A stretch of DNA of 5,774 nucleotides, from contig JAOUKG010000211.1 of assembly GCA_029882725.1 (NCBI GenBank), positions 1 to 5,774 of the forward strand. Direction: 5' to 3'. Shown one piece after another: positions 1 to 4,961 of this stretch (positions are counted from its first letter, which is position 1; each line of letters starts with the position of its first letter). The stretch comes from Cyclobacteriaceae bacterium (GTDB taxonomy: Bacteria > Bacteroidota > Bacteroidia > Cytophagales > Cyclobacteriaceae). Under the pieces are notes generated by a model, which saw only the letters and a list, made by a program, of their open reading frames with translations, was not told the DNA's origin and made no database searches. The position numbers and the translations under genes are program-made.

Positions 1-574
1 CGCCATTGGGGGCATGCCATTGAGTAATGTTGTCTGAATCAAAAGTAGTTTCCTTTTTAGCTATTTGATCGGCTATAGAGTCCTTGTTGGCCCAAACATA
101 ATAGCTTCTATATTGGCTGTTGGGATTTGCAACAGCCTCTATAAACCAGGGGTGTTTGTCGCTGCTATGGTTAATAACCAAGTCGATGATTACCTGAATA
201 TCTCTTTTGTGGGCTTCTTCAACAAAATTTTTAAAGTCCTCAAGTGTTCCATAATCAGGGTGGATGTTCCGATAATCAGTCACGTCGTATTTATGGTAAG
301 AAGGCGAAGGCATAATAGGCATAAGCCAAATGGCTTCTATTCCTAGTTCTTTTAGGTAATCCAATTTCGACGCAGCCCCGGTAAAATCCCCGATTCCATT
401 TCCGTCAGAATCGGCAAAACTTTGTATAAAAATTTCGTATGTGACATCGGGAGCTATATATGTAATCGAATCTGTGTTTTTTTCCTCCGTTTTAGTATCA
501 TGTGTACAAGAGAACAAAGTGGAGGTTAAAACGACCACAAGAGAAAAAGTAAAAAAGTTGAATATTTTAATCAT
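1..574 (-). CDS. GH13 alpha-amylase-family lipoprotein, 3' end outside window
   Basis: Probable envelope-anchored glycoside hydrolase that cuts alpha-1,4 (possibly alpha-1,6) glucan links. Only the N-terminal 191 codons are present; the frame is open to the left edge. Residues 1-23 form a lipoprotein signal: Lys-3, a hydrophobic core, then lipobox LFSC with the acylated Cys at 23, followed by an acidic/polar linker. The GH13 barrel starts near residue 45 with YEIFIQSF. The DSDGNGIGD stretch (55-63) resembles the calcium-binding loop of many GH13 enzymes. YHKYDVTDY (93-101) and the conserved region I, DLVINH (131-136), follow. The catalytic Asp, Glu and Asp lie beyond the edge, so activity cannot be confirmed here. 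The start is ATG at 572-574, chosen because it gives a complete signal peptide. It is divergent from the regulator gene, with a LacI-type operator 62 bases upstream. Family call is firm; subfamily and substrate are inferred. It could equally be a cyclomaltodextrinase- or neopullulanase-like member. Confidence 0.93.
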   Translation of the reverse strand, partial: MIKIFNFFTFSLVVVLTSTLFSCTHDTKTEEKNTDSITYIAPDVTYEIFIQSFADSDGNGIGDFTGAASKLDYLKELGIEAIWLMPIMPSPSYHKYDVTDYRNIHPDYGTLEDFKNFVEEAHKRDIQVIIDLVINHSSDKHPWFIEAVANPNSQYRSYYVWANKDSIADQIAKKETTFDSDNITQWHAPNG

Positions 575-590
575 GCTTAAAATTAAGCAT
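573..590. repeat. 18-bp palindrome covering the amylase start codon
   Basis: Two perfect 8-base arms, ATGCTTAA (573-580) and TTAAGCAT (583-590), are separated by AA. It overlaps the first two bases of the ATG (574, 573) of the minus-strand amylase. With only two bases between the arms it is a poor RNA hairpin, so it is more likely a protein-binding palindrome or chance in AT-rich DNA. Its sequence is unrelated to the AAACGTTT operators nearby. Confidence 0.5.
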
Positions 591-630
591 TGTAAGAAAT
601 GAATGATAACCTACAGTTGTTTTTTCTACA

Positions 631-642
631 GCAAACGTTTTC
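631..642. promoter_or_regulatory. Candidate LacI-family operator in front of the GH13 amylase
   Basis: The sequence GCAAACGTTTTC has the perfect 8-base core AAACGTTT (633-640) and differs at one base from the fully symmetric GCAAACGTTTGC found before the GH31 gene. CG at the centre with flanking A and T runs is the usual form of LacI-family sites. Its centre is about 62 bases upstream of the amylase ATG. Read on the minus strand, its edge gives AACGTTTG, one base from the Bacteroidetes -7 consensus TAnnTTTG, so a bound repressor might cover the promoter; I find no good -33 partner. The likely binder is the regulator encoded at 1293-2330. Confidence 0.65.
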
Positions 643-746
643 GATAATACTTTAAGAGAAAAGACATATTTGGGTAAATGAAACATCCTGGGCTTTAGAT
701 GATCAACAAAACAACTAGTCTATAGTTTTAATTATCTGCTCCAGGG

Positions 747-931
747 TTTAACCCGGATTATACAATAGAAATTCTATTCCGGCCCAAAAACGCTTCAAAT
801 ATGCGCAAGAAAGTCGATTTTGGTACTCACCATAATGGTTACTATGTTTCCGTGCCAAAATCTCCTTTTTTACGCATCTTTTTTACCTTTTTGATCCTCA
901 TGACGAATCCTATTGCATAAACCGGGTTTAA
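747..931. repeat. 185-bp imperfect inverted repeat (80-base arms, 25-base centre)
   Basis: The left arm is 747-826 and the right arm 852-931. Aligned by hand, the left arm and the reverse complement of the right arm share roughly 70% identity, concentrated in two blocks. The outer block, 747-768 against 910-931, matches at 19 of 22 positions and includes AACCCGG and CAATAG. The inner block, 801-826 against 852-877, matches at 21 of 26 and includes ATGCG and GATTTTGG, with two mismatches that would be G-U pairs in RNA. The middle of the arms is poorly matched. The centre holds a small hairpin, ACCAT/ATGGT (829-839). Such a structure fits a MITE-like or REP-like dispersed element, or a decayed remnant of two inverted copies of one sequence. 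No transposase or target duplication was found, so mobility is an inference. Confidence 0.7.
801..920 (+). other. Doubtful 39-codon open frame within the inverted repeat
   Basis: ATG at 801 to TAA at 918-920 gives a 39-residue peptide. It starts MRKKVDFGTHHNGYY and has a hydrophobic C-terminal part, FLRIFFTFLILM, that could span a membrane. The frame is open upstream to a stop at 729-731, giving 62 sense codons, but 801 is the only ATG before the hydrophobic part. On the opposite strand, ATG at 899-901 opens a 19-codon frame containing MRKKGDFGT, so both arms encode almost the same string. The coding look may be a by-product of the repeat, and I would not annotate a gene without comparative support. 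Confidence 0.2.
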
Positions 932-1074
932 TTAAATTACTTTTAGAGAGGTTTAAATGGTTCATTGGGTTATCACGAAAATGTGGGAATGATAAAATAA
1001 ATCTAAATGGGTGTGTTTGTTATTCCTGCATTTTAAGAAATTTGATTTTTAACAGAGGTTGAAAATAAAAGCAT

Positions 1075-1096
1075 AAAAAAGTGGGGACAAGCCCAC
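1075..1096 (-). terminator. Intrinsic terminator-like hairpin on the minus strand
   Basis: Read on the minus strand, GTGGG (1096-1092), a six-base loop and CCCAC (1085-1081) are followed directly by six T (1080-1075). A GC-rich stem next to a T run is the standard form of an intrinsic terminator, although the five-base stem is short. No minus-strand gene is visible upstream of it, since the regulator at 1293-2330 runs the other way. It may end a short antisense or regulatory transcript, protect the amylase promoter region from readthrough, or be part of a GC-rich repeat (1081-1105). Confidence 0.45.
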
Positions 1097-1137
1097 CCCT
1101 CCCCGAATTCAAGATAACTATTTTTCACAAACGTCTA

Positions 1138-1165
1138 TTGAAATTAAACGTTTAACTTTTATTTG
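1138..1165 (+). promoter_or_regulatory. Candidate Bacteroidetes-type promoter of the regulator gene
   Basis: TTG at 1138-1140 as the -33 element and TTTATTTG at 1158-1165 as the -7 element (one mismatch from TAnnTTTG) are 17 bases apart, at the short end of the spacing known for Bacteroidetes sigma-ABfr promoters. Transcription would start near 1172, about 120 bases before the ATG. The 1144-1155 operator fills the spacer, which would make the gene self-repressed. Short degenerate motifs in AT-rich DNA make this a tentative call. Confidence 0.35.
1144..1155. promoter_or_regulatory. Candidate LacI-family operator in front of the regulator gene
   Basis: TTAAACGTTTAA is a perfect 12-base palindrome with the same AAACGTTT core as the sites at 631-642 and 2336-2347; the outer two bases on each side differ (TT/AA rather than GC/GC). 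It is centred about 143 bases before the regulator ATG, between the candidate -33 and -7 elements. A weaker related site, AAACGTCT at 1129-1136, lies 17 bases to the left, centre to centre. The likely role is autoregulation. Confidence 0.6.
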
Positions 1166-1292
1166 AAATCTTGTCATGAGGTGATAAATCAAATGCACCA
1201 TTCCGGGCCAAGTTTTATGAAATCGATATAGAATCTTCTCTGTGTTCACCGAATTATTTCTATATATTTACAATATTATTTTGACTGAAATC

Positions 1293-2330
1293 ATGAAGCA
1301 AGGAACCTATATTACTATTAAAGATCTCGCCAGGGAGTTAAATATTTCTCCCTCAACTGTTTCCCGTGCTTTAAAAGACCACCCTGATATCAGCAAAGAA
1401 ACGACGAAAGTGGTGAAAGACCTGGCTAAAAAGCTGAATTATCAGCCCAATTCCCTGGCTATGGGGCTTCGCCAAAATAAATCAAATACCATTGGTGTAA
1501 TTATTCCTCAGATTGTACATTTTTTCTTCTCCACGGTAATTAGTGGTATCGAAGATGTAGCCTACAGTAAAGGGTATTCAGTGATTATCTCTCAGTCAAA
1601 CGATGGGTTTGATCGTGAAAAATTTTACATTCAGGAACTATATAACCACAGAGTAGATGGATTCCTCATCAGTGTTTCCAAAGAAACGGCCTCTTCAGAA
1701 CATATTGACGCTATTATCGAAAAAGGGATACCGTTGGTGTTTTTTGATAGGGCTTTAGAAGGAGTGGCCTGTAGTAAAGTGCTTGTAGATGATTTTACCG
1801 GTGCTTACGAAGCAACAAAGCATTTAGTAGAACAAGGATACACCAGGATTGCACATTTCGCAGGGCCCAAAAATCTTTCAATTTCTCAAAAAAGACTGGA
1901 GGGATATAAAAAGGCATTGATGGATGGTGGCTTGGGGATAGACGATAATCTTATATTTTTTGAAGGTGAAACTACTAACGAGGAGTATGCTTACGATCTT
2001 ACCCTAAAGTTGTTGAAACAAAGATCCAGACCTCAAGCTATTTTTGCCAACAACGATATGGCTGCCATAGGTGCCAGATCGGCCGTTATTTCTAAAGGAT
2101 TGAAGGTGCCAGACGATATGGCTATTGTTGGTTTTAGCAACTGGATGCTTACCACGCTTATCGACCCTCCCATGTCAACGGTCGATCAACCTGGTTTTGA
2201 AATGGGACAAGAAGCTGCAAAATTACTCATTAAAGAAATTGAATCTCGTGATGCCGGGTTTGTTGAACCCGAAACAATCACACTAAAAACTCAACTGATT
2301 ATTCGTGAATCTTCTCTTCGGAAGAGTTGA
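1293..2330 (+). CDS. LacI-family transcriptional regulator
   Basis: A complete 345-residue DNA-binding regulator of the usual LacI-family length. Residues 7-27 (ITIKDLARELNISPSTVSRAL) form the N-terminal helix-turn-helix, with SPSTVSRAL as recognition helix. Residues 50-60 (YQPNSLAMGLR) form the hinge; Leu-55 corresponds to the residue that inserts into the central CG step of the operator. The periplasmic-binding-like effector domain starts at NTIGVIIP (65-72) and carries the family landmarks FANNDMAAIGA and VGFSNW followed by STVDQP. ATG at 1293 is preferred over GTG at 1242 because it puts the helix-turn-helix at the standard distance from the N terminus; the GTG would add 17 untypical residues. 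The effector is not readable from sequence. From its position between an amylase and an alpha-glucosidase, a maltodextrin or maltose derivative is likely. AAACGTTT palindromes occur before its own gene and both flanking transcription units. There is no terminator after it, so readthrough into the GH31 gene is possible. Confidence 0.96.
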   Translation: MKQGTYITIKDLARELNISPSTVSRALKDHPDISKETTKVVKDLAKKLNYQPNSLAMGLRQNKSNTIGVIIPQIVHFFFSTVISGIEDVAYSKGYSVIISQSNDGFDREKFYIQELYNHRVDGFLISVSKETASSEHIDAIIEKGIPLVFFDRALEGVACSKVLVDDFTGAYEATKHLVEQGYTRIAHFAGPKNLSISQKRLEGYKKALMDGGLGIDDNLIFFEGETTNEEYAYDLTLKLLKQRSRPQAIFANNDMAAIGARSAVISKGLKVPDDMAIVGFSNWMLTTLIDPPMSTVDQPGFEMGQEAAKLLIKEIESRDAGFVEPETITLKTQLIIRESSLRKS

Positions 2331-2332
2331 AA

Positions 2333-2350
2333 GTTGCAAACGTTTGCGAC
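2333..2350. promoter_or_regulatory. Strong candidate LacI-family operator in front of the GH31 gene
   Basis: GTTGCAAACGTTTGCGAC is symmetric at eight of nine base pairs (only 2335/2348 differ), with the perfect 12-base palindrome GCAAACGTTTGC at 2336-2347. It begins three bases after the regulator stop codon and is centred 107 bases before the GH31 ATG. Two promoter readings are possible. TTG 2334-2336 with TAATTTTA 2352-2359 would place the operator inside the promoter, though the 15-base spacing is short. TTATTTTG 2393-2400 has no clear -33 partner and would place the operator upstream. Repression is the simpler reading; an upstream activating role cannot be excluded. Confidence 0.75.
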
Positions 2351-2448
2351 ATAATTTTAGACTAAACCTGTAAATTTCACGATCAATTCATATTATTTTG
2401 TGTTATCAGTAACATGTATTCAAAGAATTTTTATTATAACTATAATAT

Positions 2449-4875
2449 ATGCAGCTTATTTCGGCTAAATCTTCAAAGCTTAGTAATTCTCTCGGAAATT
2501 TTGAGAAAATAGAAAGTATTCAGGGGGGTATTCAGGGATCCACCTCCAATGGTGTTTTTAAAGTTGTTGTTTACAAAGAGGGGGTTTTTAGGATTTCAGT
2601 TCTTCAAAATCCTTCCACTTTCAGCCATTCTTACGCAGTAGTTTCCAAGCCTGAAAATCCTTCTTTTTCCATTGAGGAGGATGAGGAGAAAATCCAAATT
2701 ATTTCATCGAATTGTACCTTGTCAATTTCAAAATTCCCGGTAAGGTTTACTTTTCTTACGCCAGATAATAAGGTGATAAATGAAGATGACCCCGGTTTTG
2801 GAACTTCCTGGATTGGAGAGCAAGTTGCTACTTATAAAAAGCTTCAGGAAGATGAAAAATTTTTAGGTCTTGGTGAAAAAACAGGTCCTTTAAACCGAAA
2901 AGGAAAGGGGTATGTAAATTGGAATACCGATCATTTTGCCTATGGCCCTGAAGCGGATCCCCTATATTGCTCTATACCTTTCTATATAGGTGTGCACAAT
3001 GAACTTACGTATGGGATATTTTTCGATAATTCCCACAAGACCCATTTTAACTTTGGTGCTTCCAACGACCGTTTTAGTAGTTTCTCCGCCGATCAGGGAG
3101 AAATGGATTATTATTTCTTTTATGGAAATGGTATTCCTGAAATTATAGAAAAGTATACCTGGCTCACCGGAAGAATGACTTTGCCCCCGCTGTGGAGTTT
3201 AGGGTATCAGCAGTGTCGTTATTCTTACTATCCGGAATCGGAAGTTCAGAATGTGGCCGATACTTTTCGTGTTAAAGATATTCCTGCCGATACCATTGTT
3301 TTGGATATCCATTACATGGAAAAGTACAAGATTTTTACTTTTGACGGTGAAAGGTTTCCCAATCCAACCAAAATGATAGAATCCCTTAGGAAGAAAGGAT
3401 TCAATATAGTGGTGATTTTTGACCCGGGTATTAAAGTAGAAAAGGGATACGGTCCTTATGATGACGGAATTAAAAAGGATGTGTTTATAAAATATCCCGA
3501 TGGTGAACCCTATAGCGGTGAAGTATGGCCGGGGTGGTGTCATTTTCCTGATTTTAGTAATCCGAAAACCCGGGATTGGTGGGCCAAGCAGATGAAATAC
3601 TATTCCAAAATTGGTATTTCCGGATTTTGGAATGATATGAATGAAATTGCAACCTGGGGACAATACCTGCCTGAATTAATTCAAATGGATTTTGAAGGTG
3701 ACCCTGCAAGTATGAGAAAAGGAAGAAATGTGTATGGCATGCTTATGGCCCGAAGTACCTACGAAGGTGCTCTGGCTTCAAACCCTGAAAAAAGACCTTT
3801 TAACCTCACACGTTCAGGCTTTTCGGGTATTCAAAGGTATGCGGCCGTATGGACCGGCGACAACGTGGCAAGCGATGAGCACATGATGGCCGGTGTGCGA
3901 TTAGTAAATAGTCTGGGCTTATCTGGAGTGGCATTTACTGGTTATGATGTGGGTGGCTTTGCCGGAAATGCCAATGAGAACTTATTTGCAAGATGGATTC
4001 AATTAGGGGCATTTTCTCCTTTTTTCAGAGGACATTCTATGATCAATAGCAGGGATTCTGAACCCTGGGCTTTTGGTGAAGAAGTAGAAGATATTGCAAG
4101 AAATTATATCAAATTACGGTATAAGTTCATGATGTACTTGTATTCTTCAATGAAAGAGGCGGCTACTTCAGGAATGCCTGTGGCGAGAAGTATGGCCATA
4201 TATCACCCTCACGATGAAAAAATTTACGAAGGCACATTTCAAAATCAATATTATTTTGGTCCCTCAGTTCTTGTGGCTCCCGTTGAGTCCTGGAAAGACT
4301 TACTAAAAGTATATTTTCCGAAAGGAACCTGGTATGAGTTTTTTACTGATACTGTATATAATGAAGGAGTACATATTGTTGATGCTTCCAAAATGCAATT
4401 GCCCGTTTTTGTAAAAGGGGGGGCAATCATTCCAATTTCTCCAGAAGTGGGCCGTAATACTCAAAATTTAGGAAAGGATTTGGAATATCACATTTATAAT
4501 GGTGACGAAGAAAACCATTTTGATTATTTTGAAGATGATGGGATTTCTGTGGATACTCAACAAGCATTTTATACGCAGAAAATTTCTTTTAACCCTACGC
4601 AAAAGGAAATCATTTTAAAGCAACCTGAGGGCAATTTTAAATCTTCTTTTGAAAATGTACGGTTGGTATTACATGGTTTTGAAAAAGCAAATTTCAGTCT
4701 GAATGGAGAAAAGGTGAAGGATGTAAAATCATCTTACAGGTTTATAGAACCCATTTCCAGTTTCGATCCTTTCGGAAATGAAAATGGAGCCCACTTAAAA
4801 ATAGCGGAGGTTTTAATTATTAAAATTCCTGAAAATAATATCAAAACGGTTTTAAAGTGGAGTGAGCTCTCTTAG
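2449..4875 (+). CDS. GH31 alpha-glucosidase, probably cytoplasmic
   Basis: A complete 808-residue family 31 glycoside hydrolase expected to release glucose from the non-reducing end of maltodextrins by a retaining mechanism. The N-terminal beta-sandwich (about 1-240) contains GLGEK (140-144). The catalytic barrel (about 245-580) opens with LPPLWSLGYQQCRY (245-258). Asp-286 in LDIHYM is the usual substrate-binding Asp, Asp-396 in WNDMNE the nucleophile, and Asp-471 in WTGDN the acid/base. Arg-527 and His-529 in FFRGHS complete the active site. C-terminal beta domains follow, with the family landmark GPSVLVAPV (604-612). No residue expected for activity is missing. ATG 2449 is firm: an in-frame TAA at 2443-2445 rules out an earlier start and therefore a signal peptide. 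Cytoplasmic location is inferred from this. The downstream GH13 gene starts 86 bases later on the same strand without an obvious terminator, suggesting one operon. Alpha-xylosidase or other GH31 specificities are possible, but the amylase neighbours favour alpha-glucosidase. Confidence 0.95.
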   Translation: MQLISAKSSKLSNSLGNFEKIESIQGGIQGSTSNGVFKVVVYKEGVFRISVLQNPSTFSHSYAVVSKPENPSFSIEEDEEKIQIISSNCTLSISKFPVRFTFLTPDNKVINEDDPGFGTSWIGEQVATYKKLQEDEKFLGLGEKTGPLNRKGKGYVNWNTDHFAYGPEADPLYCSIPFYIGVHNELTYGIFFDNSHKTHFNFGASNDRFSSFSADQGEMDYYFFYGNGIPEIIEKYTWLTGRMTLPPLWSLGYQQCRYSYYPESEVQNVADTFRVKDIPADTIVLDIHYMEKYKIFTFDGERFPNPTKMIESLRKKGFNIVVIFDPGIKVEKGYGPYDDGIKKDVFIKYPDGEPYSGEVWPGWCHFPDFSNPKTRDWWAKQMKYYSKIGISGFWNDMNEIATWGQYLPELIQMDFEGDPASMRKGRNVYGMLMARSTYEGALASNPEKRPFNLTRSGFSGIQRYAAVWTGDNVASDEHMMAGVRLVNSLGLSGVAFTGYDVGGFAGNANENLFARWIQLGAFSPFFRGHSMINSRDSEPWAFGEEVEDIARNYIKLRYKFMMYLYSSMKEAATSGMPVARSMAIYHPHDEKIYEGTFQNQYYFGPSVLVAPVESWKDLLKVYFPKGTWYEFFTDTVYNEGVHIVDASKMQLPVFVKGGAIIPISPEVGRNTQNLGKDLEYHIYNGDEENHFDYFEDDGISVDTQQAFYTQKISFNPTQKEIILKQPEGNFKSSFENVRLVLHGFEKANFSLNGEKVKDVKSSYRFIEPISSFDPFGNENGAHLKIAEVLIIKIPENNIKTVLKWSELS

Positions 4876-4909
4876 GTTAAGAGGGGTTGTGAGAGGTTAA
4901 GTAGGGTTG
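4874..4909. repeat. Two-copy imperfect tandem repeat after the GH31 stop codon
   Basis: AGGTTAAGAGGGGTTG (4874-4889) and AGGTTAAGTAGGGTTG (4894-4909) match at 14 of 16 positions with a 20-base period. The first copy overlaps the TAG stop (4873-4875). It forms no hairpin and does not look like a terminator. G-rich on the plus strand, unlike the surrounding AT-rich DNA. Confidence 0.6.
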
Positions 4910-4926
4910 GAATAGATAATAAAATA

Positions 4927-4946
4927 ATTCATTAAAATTCATTAAA
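4927..4946. repeat. Two-copy 10-base tandem repeat before the second GH13 gene
   Basis: ATTCATTAAA occurs twice in exact tandem (4927-4936 and 4937-4946), 15 bases before the GH13 ATG. It lies in the leader of the downstream gene, where flavobacterial genes commonly have A/T-rich initiation regions. It may be only replication slippage. Confidence 0.6.
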
Positions 4947-4948
4947 AA

Positions 4949-4960
4949 ATAAGCGTTTAT
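4949..4960. promoter_or_regulatory. Weak operator-like sequence at the second GH13 start
   Basis: ATAAGCGTTTAT is symmetric at five of six base pairs and differs at one base from the AAACGTTT core of the other operators. It ends one base before the ATG at 4962. A site so close to the start codon would act as a roadblock for an internal promoter or for readthrough; it may equally be chance. Confidence 0.2.
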
Positions 4961-4961
4961 T

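Larger units (their letters stand above)
575..1292. other. 718-base divergent intergenic region
   Basis: This separates the minus-strand amylase from the plus-strand regulator. It is far longer than two promoters need. From left to right it contains a start-codon palindrome, a LacI-type operator (631-642), a 185-bp imperfect inverted repeat (747-931), a terminator-like hairpin on the minus strand (1075-1096), and a second operator within a candidate promoter (1138-1165). No convincing protein gene of normal length is visible on either strand. The longest frame of note is a 62-codon open stretch inside the inverted repeat (732-920). I saw nothing identifiable in roughly 932-1070 and 1170-1290. 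Confidence 0.8.

Noticed and set aside
65..346. Plus-strand open frame of 93 codons
   Set aside because: It lies wholly antisense to the GH13 amylase at 1-574, whose translation shows clear family motifs; the plus-strand translation resembles nothing known.
970..995. TTATCA / TGATAA inverted pair
   Set aside because: Six-base AT-rich arms with a 14-base loop and no extension are expected by chance in this region.
1242..1292. Upstream GTG start for the LacI-family gene
   Set aside because: It would add 17 hydrophobic residues before the helix-turn-helix; LacI-family proteins normally begin a few residues before the TIKDLA-type motif, as the ATG at 1293 does.
3199..3663. Minus-strand open frame of 154 codons
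   Set aside because: It is antisense to the catalytic barrel of the GH31 enzyme and has no recognisable motif or initiation context.
4811..4825. TTTTAAT-T-ATTAAAA palindrome near the GH31 3' end
   Set aside because: It is inside the coding sequence, very AT-rich, has a one-base centre and simply encodes hydrophobic residues, so chance is the best explanation.
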